DNA of 64,000 nucleotides, from assembly GCA_913050215.1 (NCBI GenBank), contig CAJXBG010000001.1:33039-97038 (forward strand). The letters run 5' to 3'. Within the stretch, counting starts at the first letter, position 1; each line of letters opens with the position of its first letter. The position numbers and the translations under genes were made by a program. The DNA is from an uncultured Gammaproteobacteria bacterium. GTDB lineage: Bacteria; Pseudomonadota; Gammaproteobacteria; Pseudomonadales; Azotimanducaceae. The notes beneath the pieces were generated by a model. That model did not search any database. It saw only the letters and a list, made by a program, of their open reading frames with translations, and was not told where the DNA came from. This document shows positions 1-8,131 of this stretch, one piece after another.

Positions 1-431
1 TGCTTGCATTGCAGGGTGCGAGTGTACTCCAGAGTCTCGCAATGCCATCTGGTATTACCATCGTCGGTGTGATTTTTATTAGTGGCTTCGTCAATTTATT
101 TATTGGGTCGGCGTCGGCTAAGTGGGCGCTATTAGCGCCGATATTAATTCCGATGCTGATGCAGTTAGGCATTTCACCAGACATTACTCAGGCCGCGTAT
201 CGGATCGGAGATTCCTCAACAAACATCATCACGCCTCTTATGCCTTACTTCCCATTGGTTGTCGTATTTTCGCAGCGTTATGTGAAAAACACTGGCATTG
301 GCACGGTGGTTGCCATGATGTTGCCTTACTCGTTAAGTTTCCTGTTGGTTTGGACGTTGTTCTTGCTGGGCTACTGGTTTATTGGTTTCCCTTTGGGTTT
401 ACAATCCAGTTATGTTTATCCAGCACCGTAG
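1..431 (+). CDS. AbgT family transporter, C-terminal part (5' truncated by window edge)
   Basis: The last ~143 codons of an inner-membrane carrier of the AbgT family (p-aminobenzoyl-glutamate importers and sulfonamide exporters, proton-driven). The frame is open from base 3 and no start lies inside the window. Seen: hydrophobic membrane spans separated by the family-typical stretch GSASAKWALLAPILIP, then RIGDSSTNIITPLMPYFPL, which in this family forms the second re-entrant hairpin and substrate site. The protein ends shortly after the last helix, as usual. The family call is secure from these motifs; the substrate is not readable. An SDR gene follows after 90 bp on the same strand. Confidence 0.88.
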   Translation, partial: LALQGASVLQSLAMPSGITIVGVIFISGFVNLFIGSASAKWALLAPILIPMLMQLGISPDITQAAYRIGDSSTNIITPLMPYFPLVVVFSQRYVKNTGIGTVVAMMLPYSLSFLLVWTLFLLGYWFIGFPLGLQSSYVYPAP

Positions 432-521
432 ACCCGATTGGGATGTAATAAGACTAGAATGTGATCAGGGTTTCGGATTCTGGTCTCGAGTGTGTATTAA
501 AAACTTTAGGAAAATTTGAAG

Positions 522-1304
522 ATGCAAATAAGTATGGCGGGAAGAATTGCTCTTATTACCGGGGGCAGCAAAGGGCTTGGTTATGCAATGGGTATGAAAT
601 TCGCAGAATGCGGGGCTGAGGTTGCTCTGGTCTCTCGCAATAAAGAAGAAGTAGCAAGGGCCGCAAAAGAAATTTCAACCATAAGTTCACAAAGATGTCT
701 GGGCTACGTCGGTGACGTGAGTAACGCTGCTGATATTGAGACTATTTTCAAGCAGGTCACCGATGATTTCGGCAGGGTCGATGTGCTTGTTAACAATGCT
801 GGCTTTGCTCAGGCGGGGGAGTTTACCTCAATCACTGATGAGCAATGGCAATACGATATTGATCTAAAGCTAATGGCAGCTGTAAGAATGAGTCGACTTG
901 TATTCCCAGGTATGAAGGAAAGAAAATGGGGGCGTATTATTAATATGCTTAATACTTTCGCCAAGTCGCCAACTGCCAATTCAGCGCCGACTTCAGTCAC
1001 TCGTGCTGCGGGTATGGCTTTGACCAAAGTGCTGGCAAGTGAAGGTGCAGCTCACAATGTGCTTGTGAATGGGTTGAATATAGGGCGCATATTTTCTGAT
1101 CAGGTTGTCAGAGCGTATGAGCATTCAGACAGCGATCGCAGTCTGGAAGAATTTACCGCATCGATAGGCAAGGGATTACCCATGGGGCGTATTGGCGAGA
1201 CTGACGAGTGCGCCGGTTTGGCGTGTTTACTTTGCTCTGATGCCGGTGGTTACATTAGCGGTACGTCTATCAATGTTGATGGCAATCTTTGCCCCGTCCT
1301 TTAA
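522..1304 (+). CDS. SDR-fold protein lacking the canonical Ser-Tyr-Lys triad
   Basis: 260-residue Rossmann-fold protein of the short-chain dehydrogenase/reductase superfamily. Seen: cofactor motif TGGSKGLG (residues 13-20), NNAG (91-94) and a standard C-terminal GxxxNVDG end. Where classical members have YxxxK, this protein reads TSVTR (157-161), so both the catalytic Tyr and Lys are replaced, and the usual ISS serine region reads NMLN. The nucleotide site is kept but classical hydride-transfer chemistry should be impaired or different. The ATG at 522 was preferred over the upstream TTG at 516 because TTTAGG precedes it at a workable distance; an ATG at 534 is also possible. It converges on a CoA-transferase gene. 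Confidence 0.85.
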   Translation: MQISMAGRIALITGGSKGLGYAMGMKFAECGAEVALVSRNKEEVARAAKEISTISSQRCLGYVGDVSNAADIETIFKQVTDDFGRVDVLVNNAGFAQAGEFTSITDEQWQYDIDLKLMAAVRMSRLVFPGMKERKWGRIINMLNTFAKSPTANSAPTSVTRAAGMALTKVLASEGAAHNVLVNGLNIGRIFSDQVVRAYEHSDSDRSLEEFTASIGKGLPMGRIGETDECAGLACLLCSDAGGYISGTSINVDGNLCPVL

Positions 1305-1311
1305 ACGGGGC
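1291..1311. terminator. hairpin between convergent genes
   Basis: GCCCCGT (1291-1297) pairs with ACGGGGC (1305-1311), a 7-bp stem with a 7-nt loop that contains the SDR stop codon. There is no strong T tract on either side, so it could be a weak bidirectional terminator or only a 3'-end stabiliser. Confidence 0.45.
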
Positions 1312-1319
1312 TCGTAGCA

Positions 1320-2528
1320 TCAGGCTATCACTTGATTTGCCAGCATCGATTCAATTTCGTTGTTGGTTAGTCCTAGTTCTTCGAGTGTTGCTCGGGTGTG
1401 CTCGCCCGTCGCGGGCGCACTGCGCTTGGGACCAACCTCAGCATTGTGAAATCTCATCGGTATACTGACCGAGCGATACTCGCCAATCTCATCATTGTGC
1501 ATGAGCGGAAACAAGTTAATTGACTGCGCCTGTTGGTCGGAAGGTACTTCGTGAAGCCCAAGTACCGGTCCCCAGATGAGCCCTGCTTCGTCAAATATCT
1601 TGCCCCATTCATCACGCCCTTTGGTCGCAAGTACTTCGTCAATTTCAGGCACAAGCACATGCATATGTCGATATCGCCCCTTGGGGTCAACGAAACGTTC
1701 ATCCTCCAGCCATTCGGGTTTGCCTATGCCGTGGCAGAATTTTGGCCATCCCGAGGCCTCAGGCATGTTGAATACAATCCATTTTCCATCGCCGCAAGGG
1801 TATCTGTTTGCCGTGGGTAACAGCATCTGGTCTCGCGCGCGCTTCCGAACCGGCGCTTCATCGACGGCGGTTGTGCAGTAGTCACTGGCCTGAGTCCATA
1901 CTGCCGTTTCAAATAACGAGGTTTCGACTGCCTGTCCTGTGCCGGTTTTCTCCGCCACTCTGAGGCCTCCGAGAATAGCTCCCACCAGAGCAAGCCCAGC
2001 GGTATGGTCCCCTTGAGCTGGACGGGCCATAGGTACAGTACCTGTGTCTCCCTCTCGCATCGCGTCGTAAAGTCCTGATCTGCCGAAAAAAGCAGTGACA
2101 TCGTAACCAGGGCGCCAGGCATCAGGACCCGAGGTGCCGTATCCCGTGAGGGTCGCATGTACAATCGAGGGATTTGACTTCATGACCGTTGCAGGATCAA
2201 GTTGATACTTTTGCTGGCGCTCAAGTAATAAGTTACAGAGAAAAATCTCTGCTTTTTCGCAAAGCTTTAGGACCAGTTTTTGCGCCTCAGGGTTTGTTAG
2301 GTCCATACAGACAGATTCTTTGCCCCGGTTGTCGACATCGAATTGAAAGTCATAATCTGACAAACCGTCAACCTTGGCAGGTCGGCCGTTGTTGCGCATT
2401 GGGTCACCCCGTAGCGGTTCAATTTTGATGACCCTCGCACCCATATCCGCGAGTATCGCTCCTGCACTTGGTGCAGCCATCCAGTTATCAATTTCTATTA
2501 CTGTTATATCTTCTAGCGGCGCTGGCAC
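1320..2528 (-). CDS. CaiB/BaiF (family III) CoA-transferase
   Basis: 402-residue class III CoA-transferase, which moves CoA between carboxylic acids through an aspartyl-CoA thioester. Seen: N-terminal DNWMAAPSAGAILADMGA, ARVIKIEPLRGDPMR, the glycine-rich LTGYGTSGPDAWRPGYD, and GDHTAGLALVGAILGG, whose Asp (residue 174) matches the catalytic aspartate of formyl-CoA transferase. Start: a GTG at 2528 preceded by AGGAG at 5-nt spacing fits better than the more distal TTG at 2582, which would add 18 unconserved residues. It is divergent from the GNAT gene (106 bp between starts). The acid substrate is unknown; activation of a carboxylic acid for beta-oxidation is a reasonable inference. Confidence 0.9.
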   Translation of the reverse strand: MPAPLEDITVIEIDNWMAAPSAGAILADMGARVIKIEPLRGDPMRNNGRPAKVDGLSDYDFQFDVDNRGKESVCMDLTNPEAQKLVLKLCEKAEIFLCNLLLERQQKYQLDPATVMKSNPSIVHATLTGYGTSGPDAWRPGYDVTAFFGRSGLYDAMREGDTGTVPMARPAQGDHTAGLALVGAILGGLRVAEKTGTGQAVETSLFETAVWTQASDYCTTAVDEAPVRKRARDQMLLPTANRYPCGDGKWIVFNMPEASGWPKFCHGIGKPEWLEDERFVDPKGRYRHMHVLVPEIDEVLATKGRDEWGKIFDEAGLIWGPVLGLHEVPSDQQAQSINLFPLMHNDEIGEYRSVSIPMRFHNAEVGPKRSAPATGEHTRATLEELGLTNNEIESMLANQVIA

Positions 2529-2634
2529 TATATCTCCTGAAACTGTTAATTTAGTCGGTAAGGCTAATACTACTTGGTGCAACTGCCTGAATACAGAAAA
2601 CCTGGCTGGAAATAGTCACAAACAGGGCATTCCA

Positions 2635-3231
2635 ATGAAAGCTTTTGACATTCGTGTTTTTCATCCGGCTGACATGCCGATGCTTTATCAAATCTGTCTT
2701 GAAACTGGGGCAAGCGGTTCTGATGCGACCGGCAGCCTTGACAGAGACATATTGGGTCATATCTATGCGGCTCCCTACGTGATATTTGAGCCTGATCTGT
2801 GTTTTGTGCTCACCCTGAATGGCAGGGTCTGCGGATACATTCTAGGCACAAGTGACTCTCAGCGGTTCGCCGCATGGTGTGAAACAAAGTGGTGGCCAAC
2901 ACTGCGGCAGGCTTATCCAGCGCGCGGCAAAGCGGATCAATCTCGTGAGGCGAGCCTAATCAGAATGATTCACATGGGTTATCCAACGTCTGTTGCTGAA
3001 GATGAGTATCCCGCGCACTTACACATCGATATTTTACCGCAAGGTCAGGGGCAGAAATTAGGGGCCAGGCTCATTGAAACGTTTTTAGAACGTTTACAGA
3101 TGCTGGGCGTTGCTGGAGTTCATCTTGGCGTGGGCAAGGATAATCAGCGGGCGGCAGCGTGGTACCCCAGGCTGGGTTTCCACGCCGTTGAAGAGAGCGA
3201 TACGGACATCACCTATGCCATGCGCTTATAG
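2635..3231 (+). CDS. GNAT family N-acetyltransferase
   Basis: 198-residue acetyltransferase of the GNAT fold, transferring an acetyl group from acetyl-CoA to an amine. Seen: HLHIDILPQGQGQKLGARL, containing the Q/RxxGxG/A acetyl-CoA pyrophosphate loop (motif A), and the C-terminal NQRAAAWYPRLGFHAV, the usual beta5/alpha4 region. The central insert with ETKWWPTLRQAYP resembles larger GNATs rather than the 150-residue minimal type. The frame is open further upstream but the conserved part begins at this ATG, which has a modest AGGG upstream. Substrate unknown. It converges on the TauD gene across a purine-rich spacer. Confidence 0.85.
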   Translation: MKAFDIRVFHPADMPMLYQICLETGASGSDATGSLDRDILGHIYAAPYVIFEPDLCFVLTLNGRVCGYILGTSDSQRFAAWCETKWWPTLRQAYPARGKADQSREASLIRMIHMGYPTSVAEDEYPAHLHIDILPQGQGQKLGARLIETFLERLQMLGVAGVHLGVGKDNQRAAAWYPRLGFHAVEESDTDITYAMRL

Positions 3232-3285
3232 CCTTCTGACTTACTTTTCCAAGGCAAGGCAAGGGAAGGGGTAAAGGGTAAGCGG

Positions 3286-4188
3286 TCAGGCAAAAGTGCC
3301 TTGATTCGTTTTCTTCTGAAATTGATGAAGTTGCCTGTCGTGTCGGCTCATTGCTGAAAGTCGGCCGTCTCTTACGTAGGGTTGCCACTGCGAAGATTCG
3401 GCGGCTTCAGGTTTGTCCCCCATAATAGTCACACGCTGGATGATTCTTTCGCCCACAAAGTCATTCAAGACCATGTGTTGCGTGCATCGGTTATCCCACA
3501 TCGCGATAGTGCCTGCCGACCATTGATAACGAACAGTAAATCTCGGTTGTTTCACCCAGTTGGTTAGATAACGTAACATGGCTTCACTCTCGGTTGAGTT
3601 CAATTCCACGATTCTTCGTGTGAAGTGCTCGTTAACATAAAGTGCTTTTCGGCCAGTAATCGGGTGCCTTCTGACGACAGGGTGGACAGCCATTTGTTCC
3701 GGATGATTATGGGGGTGCGCATCGTGCAGGGCTGTTAAACCATCGCACATGGCCTGCATGGGTGGTGACAGTTCGTCATAAGCGGCGTACAGGCTCGACC
3801 AGAGTGTATCGCCACCAACGTCAGGACATTTCACCATATGAAGAATCGACATCAGGGCCGGCTCAGGCCTGAAGGTAATGTCTGTATGCCACTCGTCAGC
3901 GACGCCGCCTTGAGTTGCTACCAGTTCAAATAATTCCGGATACTCCGCGTTGTTTGACAGATTTGGATGTCCTTCAAGCTCACCAAAGTTACGCCCAAAG
4001 GCAATATGGTCATCTTTGCTCGGCGATTGACCTGGGAAAAAAAGCACCAGATGTTCCGTTAGCAGTGTTTTAATTGCATCCAGATCCTGTTCACTGACAT
4101 GACTGATATTGGGTCCTGTTACGCTTGCGCCGAGCGAGCCTGATAAGCGTTTTATCTGCCAATCAGCCGGAATGATTGTCTGTGCCAT
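3286..4188 (-). CDS. TauD/TfdA family 2-oxoglutarate-dependent dioxygenase (copy 1)
   Basis: 300-residue Fe(II)/2-oxoglutarate oxygenase of the TauD/TfdA family, which hydroxylates next to sulfonate, ether or similar groups and thereby cleaves them. Seen: the facial triad H101-x-D103 in EWHTDI and H238 in TIAMWDNRCTQH, and the 2-oxoglutarate-binding Arg region GERIIQRV (R248/R252). The start ATG has AGGGGCAG upstream. A close paralogue lies at 43095-43982 with the same triad spacing. The window does not show which sulfonate or aryloxy acid is used. It sits alone between the GNAT and rRNA methyltransferase genes. Confidence 0.92.
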   Translation of the reverse strand: MAQTIIPADWQIKRLSGSLGASVTGPNISHVSEQDLDAIKTLLTEHLVLFFPGQSPSKDDHIAFGRNFGELEGHPNLSNNAEYPELFELVATQGGVADEWHTDITFRPEPALMSILHMVKCPDVGGDTLWSSLYAAYDELSPPMQAMCDGLTALHDAHPHNHPEQMAVHPVVRRHPITGRKALYVNEHFTRRIVELNSTESEAMLRYLTNWVKQPRFTVRYQWSAGTIAMWDNRCTQHMVLNDFVGERIIQRVTIMGDKPEAAESSQWQPYVRDGRLSAMSRHDRQLHQFQKKTNQGTFA

Positions 4189-4269
4189 TGATCTGCCCCT
4201 GTTTCTTGGTTTGATTAAAGAATAAACCAGAGTCTTGCTCAGTGATAGGGGGTACTATCGAAGGCGTTG

Positions 4270-5052
4270 TTAACTGACTGTGCGAAATGAAACGATACTG
4301 GCGGCAACGCTGACATTAAGGGATTCAATGGCATTGGCCAGTGGAATGCTGACGATGTCATCACAAGCGTGACGCACTGAGTCTGAAATACCACTCGTTT
4401 CGTTGCCCAGTACAAAAACATGTCGTCCGGTTTGCGAAACATCGGATAGGGCAAGCGTGCCATTTGCCGCTAATCCCAAGACTTCAAAGCCGGTCGCTTT
4501 CAGATATTCAATACCTGAGTCAATTGTGTCGCAATGATAGATCTGGGCCCGGAATAAGGTGCCGGCACTTGCCTTTATCACGAGAGGGTCGAGGCGTGCG
4601 CAGCCATTTCGGGGAATGAGCAATCCTCGGCAGGGTGATGCCGCAACGCTTCTTATAATCATGCCAAGGTTTTGGGGATTGGTGATTCTGTCAAGTGCGA
4701 TAATTTCTGTCAGTGTGTCCTGTTCAGCATCATCAGCAGGTTTTGTAAGGGTTTCTAGTGCCTGATATCGCGGTACCTCGATATCCACGGCAATTCCCTG
4801 ATCTTGTTTTCCATTTTTAGATATTCGTGAGAGCGCTTTTTTACTGTGGTAGTGGATTTCTGTATTTTTCCTGTTCGCGAGCGCTAGTATTTCTTTCAGG
4901 ATGCCACTGATTTGATTGCTGTCGGCAAGGTGGAGGCGTTTTGGCTGAATATCAGTAGCTTGAAACACCTCCAGCACAGGCTTTCGACCGTAAATCGTAA
5001 TTAAATTGTCAAAATACGATTTACGATCGATATAGGACTGACTATCTGTCAT
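4270..5052 (-). CDS. SpoU/TrmH family RNA 2'-O-ribose methyltransferase
   Basis: 260-residue SPOUT methyltransferase that methylates a ribose 2'-OH in rRNA or tRNA from S-adenosylmethionine. Seen: an N-terminal L30e-like substrate-binding part (residues ~17-90), then motif 1 RITNPQNLGMIIRSV, motif 2 VFVLGNETSGIS and motif 3 IPLANAIESLNVSVAASIV, which build the SAM-binding trefoil knot. Overall shape resembles RlmB, but the C-terminus ends directly after motif 3 and the sequence is divergent, so the target nucleotide is not claimed. It lies 16 nt downstream of the glutathione peroxidase gene and is probably co-transcribed with it. Confidence 0.9.
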   Translation of the reverse strand: MTDSQSYIDRKSYFDNLITIYGRKPVLEVFQATDIQPKRLHLADSNQISGILKEILALANRKNTEIHYHSKKALSRISKNGKQDQGIAVDIEVPRYQALETLTKPADDAEQDTLTEIIALDRITNPQNLGMIIRSVAASPCRGLLIPRNGCARLDPLVIKASAGTLFRAQIYHCDTIDSGIEYLKATGFEVLGLAANGTLALSDVSQTGRHVFVLGNETSGISDSVRHACDDIVSIPLANAIESLNVSVAASIVSFRTVS

Positions 5053-5068
5053 TTCTATAACCGCTGTT

Positions 5069-5536
5069 TTACAACAGGGAGCTTAAGGTAGCGGAAATCT
5101 CTTCCGGTGTGACTTTAGGATGAAAACGTTTCACCACCTCACCATTTTTGTTGACCAGAAATTTTGCAAAATTCCAAGGGATATCGACCGTGCCATCCTC
5201 CTCTGTTTGCTCCGTCTTTAACCATTGATAGAGCGGGGCAGCGCCGTCTCCGTTGACCTCTATTTTGGCAAACATTGGAAAGTTCACGTCATATTTTGAC
5301 TGTGCAAATGCCATTATTTCTTCATTAGTGCCGGGTTCCTGAGCACCAAACTGATTGCATGGAAAACCCAATACTTTCACATCACCTTGTTCTTGTAGGG
5401 CACGCAGACCTGCGTACTGAGGGGTGAGTCCTCATTGACTGGCAAGATTAACAATCAGTAATGCCTGGTCTTTAAATTCTGAAAAGGAGATTTGCTCTCC
5501 GGTAATAGATTCCATTTCGAGTTCTGCGAGGTTCAT
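5069..5536 (-). CDS. Selenocysteine-containing glutathione peroxidase (in-frame TGA at codon 35)
   Basis: 155-residue glutathione peroxidase reducing hydroperoxides with glutathione or thioredoxin. Read from ATG 5536 (AAGG upstream), the frame is intact except for one TGA at 5432-5434 (codon 35). Its context is LASQ-U-GLTPQY, exactly where GPx enzymes carry the catalytic Sec or Cys. The rest of the tetrad is present: Q66 in FGAQEPG and W121-N122 in IPWNF. The NQFG motif and the C-terminal domain are complete, and total length is normal for a GPx4-like monomer. An annotator that ignores recoding would call a 103-residue fragment from 5380. A SECIS-like hairpin follows the TGA. The alternative, a Cys/Trp-codon nonsense mutation, is less likely because of that hairpin. 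Expression requires selA, selB, selC and selD elsewhere in the genome. Confidence 0.9.
5400..5417 (-). promoter_or_regulatory. Putative bacterial SECIS element (mRNA hairpin)
   Basis: On the coding strand GTACGCAGGTCTGCGTGC folds into a 7-bp stem with a GGTC apical loop, starting 15 nt after the TGA. Its core decamer GCAGGTCTGC is, from memory, identical to the SelB-binding apical part of the E. coli fdhF SECIS element, and the distance from UGA to loop is within the known bacterial range. A 5-bp helix TGAGG/CCTCA (5434-5418) also starts at the TGA itself. Seen directly: the pairing. Known: SelB recognises the GU of the loop. Inferred: function in recoding. Confidence 0.8.
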
Positions 5537-5613
5537 TCGTTTTTCCTTTTGGTGTTGTGATACGTCTGGTTGTCATTTATTTGACTGTAATTGCTTTATC
5601 AGGCAAAGCTATT

Positions 5614-7251
5614 CTATGAGAAGATGCCATGTAAATACCATCGTTTGTCATTGCTGTACTGAAATATCCATAGTAGCGAACCCTGATTGTCTATCGTTGC
5701 AACGTAGTAATCACGGGTAATAACCTTGCTAAGATCATCCTCGTCCCACCAGCCGAAATCGATTCTTTCAGGCCCTTTTAACAGGGTCAATTGGTGCTTA
5801 GCCTTTCGGGAAGACGAGTGTAAAGAAGACAGTTGAAAAGGTGTCTTAACTGACGCCCCTCCAGTTACATTACCAGCACTACTGAAGCTGCATGTTCCGG
5901 GTAGTGGCTTTGGTTGACTCAACAACATCATCGGTCTGGCGGGCTGAGGTGCCGATGTCATACCTATTTGATCGGGTTGCCAGTAATCTTTTTGGTCAAG
6001 TCGAACTGGTTTCCATGCTTTTTCAGGGCGGTGATCATTAGCGGCGGAAAGTCCATAACAGGAACCAGGCCCCAGACGCGTACGTAATTTGTTAAGCAAC
6101 ATGTCTGTCTGCTGTTGTTGCCCTTTAACACTATTGTTTTGTTGAAACGGTGTGCCATGAAATAAATCTCCGGAAATGTTAACCGCTGGAAAAAGATTAT
6201 TGACGGCTAAAGAGAGGTTATCGATTTCTTTTACATCGTTTATCTGCTCAAGTTTAAGCAGGGTCAATGACATGAACATGTCATGCTCGTTAACAGGGTT
6301 AGCTAATAATATATTGAAGTTGCGATCGCCATGACTTCGATGCGACAAGGACCAAGATAGATGGTTGGTGGCCAATTGTCTGGCAGTCAGAAATTCAGCC
6401 AGTTCGGAAATAAGTCGATTGATAGGAAAACGAAGTGATGCGGTATTATTAATATCTGCTAGAAAAGTCACATCATTCACGAATTTTGGTTCGGGATTGA
6501 TGAACTTTTGCGGATCAGGTTTTTCACCGAGTAGGCGTTGCAGATAATCCACAAAATAAATGCCGAATCGACGATTTAGACCACTTTGGGGAAGTGCAAA
6601 TAGTGCTTTGCAATCCGCGATACCCATTTGCTGCAGGGATTCGATGATTTTTTTATCTACCTGTAAACAATCCACTGGCAGGGACTCAAGCGACTTGGTG
6701 ACATACGCTACACATGATCCATTTTCATCAGTTCCAGTGTTATCTTTTTCTACTTGCTGCTTCCTGTTGCTTGTAGCTAGACAAAGTGCGGCCATTGGGG
6801 TCATGTTTGTCGTTAATACGGATTCATATCCTTGCTTTGTTAATCCTTGCTGTATCCTTGATTTCAGGTTTTCCAGTCCGCCAAATAGCTTCAGACAACC
6901 GCTGATATCAAGTAGCAGGCAATCAGGGGCTCTAATTGAGACATTAGGGGTGAATTGATAGGTCCATTGGGCTAAGTGGGATAGCGTAGAAAATTCTTTT
7001 TGCTCGTTTCTTTCAAAGCTAACTACTTGGCTACTTAGGGTGAAAGCTGTATCCAGACTGCTGCCAATGTTTATGCCCCGTGCGTGTGCCGCCGGGTTCA
7101 GAAACCTAACTTTCCGTTGCGCGAGGATTACTATCGGTCTACTGGTATCTTCGGGTTTTAAGCCTCTCGTAAAAACCTCCACCGGCAGCATAGGCAGATA
7201 AATAGATAGCCATAGTGTTTGTTGAGCAGTGTTATCGTAGTGGGTAACCAT
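5614..7251 (-). CDS. imuB: ImuB, Y-family-polymerase-like translesion synthesis protein
   Basis: 545-residue protein of the ImuB group: Y-family polymerase fold without the full catalytic acidic set, thought to act as a clamp-binding hub for damage-induced mutagenesis with ImuA and DnaE2. Seen: N-terminal LWLSIYLPMLPVE, the palm region with DCLLLDISGCLKLFGG, little-finger-like middle part, and a C-terminal tail with GPERIDFGWWDEDD and RDYYVATIDNQGSLLWIF typical of ImuB. The start ATG at 7251 is preceded by AGGA at good spacing and overlaps the end of imuA by 20 bp, showing translational coupling. No dnaE2 follows; the next gene is the selenoprotein peroxidase after 77 bp. Confidence 0.9.
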   Translation of the reverse strand: MVTHYDNTAQQTLWLSIYLPMLPVEVFTRGLKPEDTSRPIVILAQRKVRFLNPAAHARGINIGSSLDTAFTLSSQVVSFERNEQKEFSTLSHLAQWTYQFTPNVSIRAPDCLLLDISGCLKLFGGLENLKSRIQQGLTKQGYESVLTTNMTPMAALCLATSNRKQQVEKDNTGTDENGSCVAYVTKSLESLPVDCLQVDKKIIESLQQMGIADCKALFALPQSGLNRRFGIYFVDYLQRLLGEKPDPQKFINPEPKFVNDVTFLADINNTASLRFPINRLISELAEFLTARQLATNHLSWSLSHRSHGDRNFNILLANPVNEHDMFMSLTLLKLEQINDVKEIDNLSLAVNNLFPAVNISGDLFHGTPFQQNNSVKGQQQQTDMLLNKLRTRLGPGSCYGLSAANDHRPEKAWKPVRLDQKDYWQPDQIGMTSAPQPARPMMLLSQPKPLPGTCSFSSAGNVTGGASVKTPFQLSSLHSSSRKAKHQLTLLKGPERIDFGWWDEDDLSKVITRDYYVATIDNQGSLLWIFQYSNDKRWYLHGIFS

Positions 7252-8023
7252 ATCGATCCTGGCTGCTTTGTCGATCAACGAAAACGAGATCAGGGGCAGG
7301 TTTGTGCGGGTTTCTGAAAGCCATTTCAGAAAAGTCAGGGGTTATCTGATGTAGCTTGTCATCAAAATCGATGGTGAATTTTTCCGTTGGCCAGCCGCCA
7401 CGACGCTTTACGATTTTCATGTCCAGAGAAGAATGCTCCACAAGGGGAGAATAACTGTTTCCCGTGAGTTCAATTCTGAGCTCAGCAGGCGAAGCCTGCT
7501 TTACAGATTGTATTGCCCTGAACAGTATGCCTAGTGATTTACCTGATTTGCTGGCTACTTGTAAACGCCGCACCTGTTTGTCGTTAATATTTTTTGGCCA
7601 TGCGAGCACAGCGCAGCAACTTGTTGATGCGAGGGCTTGTTCCATGGCCCATAGACTATCTGTTTGATTTTTAGGATTGATGACAAGAATTGATGTTAGA
7701 TCGATACCTGCCGCTATTAGCGCCGGCGCGTAGGGGATATAAGGAGGTGAAATCCACAGGATCCAACCGGCTTTCTGCTGGCTGAGATTTGCCAGGGCTG
7801 GTGCTAGTAGTCTGATCTCTCCGATGCCTGCATGCTCATAAAGTAACTCTGTAATGCCATCTGTCGGCCACCCGGAGCCTGAAAGTTGCTCATCAAGTAT
7901 GCTAAATCCGGTTGGTGTACCCTGTTTTTGCTCGGCCTGAAACCCTTCATGCATATGCGATGCTCGCCACATCCCTGCTTTTTGCAGGGTTTTGTCGAGG
8001 TCGTATGGTTGCTTTTGTGCCAT
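7232..8023 (-). CDS. imuA: ImuA, RecA-like SOS mutagenesis protein
   Basis: 263-residue ImuA homologue (RecA/SulA-like superfamily), partner of ImuB in the inducible mutasome. Seen: GWPTDGITELLYEHAGIGEIRLLAPAL, the family's degenerate Walker-A-like region, then WILWISPPYIPYAPALIAAGID, RRLQVASKSGKSLGILFR and LRIELTG, all characteristic. The strict Walker A lysine is missing, as in other ImuA proteins. A near-perfect LexA box lies 93 bp upstream (8116-8131), so the pair should be SOS-induced. It overlaps imuB by 20 bp. Confidence 0.88.
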   Translation of the reverse strand: MAQKQPYDLDKTLQKAGMWRASHMHEGFQAEQKQGTPTGFSILDEQLSGSGWPTDGITELLYEHAGIGEIRLLAPALANLSQQKAGWILWISPPYIPYAPALIAAGIDLTSILVINPKNQTDSLWAMEQALASTSCCAVLAWPKNINDKQVRRLQVASKSGKSLGILFRAIQSVKQASPAELRIELTGNSYSPLVEHSSLDMKIVKRRGGWPTEKFTIDFDDKLHQITPDFSEMAFRNPHKPAPDLVFVDRQSSQDRYGYPLR

Positions 8024-8115
8024 TTAGCTTATGTCCTGTTGCAGACATGCCTCAATTCAAACATCTATCGTTTAAAAATGAGTCATGTGAATCATGTTTT
8101 GTAAAAATATTAATA

Positions 8116-8131
8116 CTGGATGTATATACAG
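8116..8131. promoter_or_regulatory. LexA (SOS) box upstream of imuAB
   Basis: CTGGATGTATATACAG, 16 bp, differs from the gammaproteobacterial consensus CTG-TATATATATA-CAG in few inner positions and is extended by flanking TA on both sides (TACTG...CAGTA). It lies between divergent genes, 93 bp from the imuA start and 87 bp from the start of the flavoenzyme gene at 8218; the imuAB promoter is the probable target. Confidence 0.85.

Noticed and set aside
809..1027. Antisense open frames over the SDR and other genes
   Set aside because: They shadow the coding strand, lack RBS and domain signals.
3241..3290. Purine-rich AAGGCAAGGCAAGGG stretch between convergent genes
   Set aside because: Low-complexity spacer without repeat periodicity beyond two units.
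5069..5380. 103-codon fragment of a glutathione peroxidase or pseudogene
   Set aside because: The missing N-terminus is present upstream in the same frame, separated only by a TGA at the catalytic position with a SECIS-like hairpin.
7249..7278. Upstream ATG as imuB start
   Set aside because: The ATG at 7251 has AGGA at good spacing and gives the conserved ImuB N-terminus; the extra nine residues are not conserved-like.
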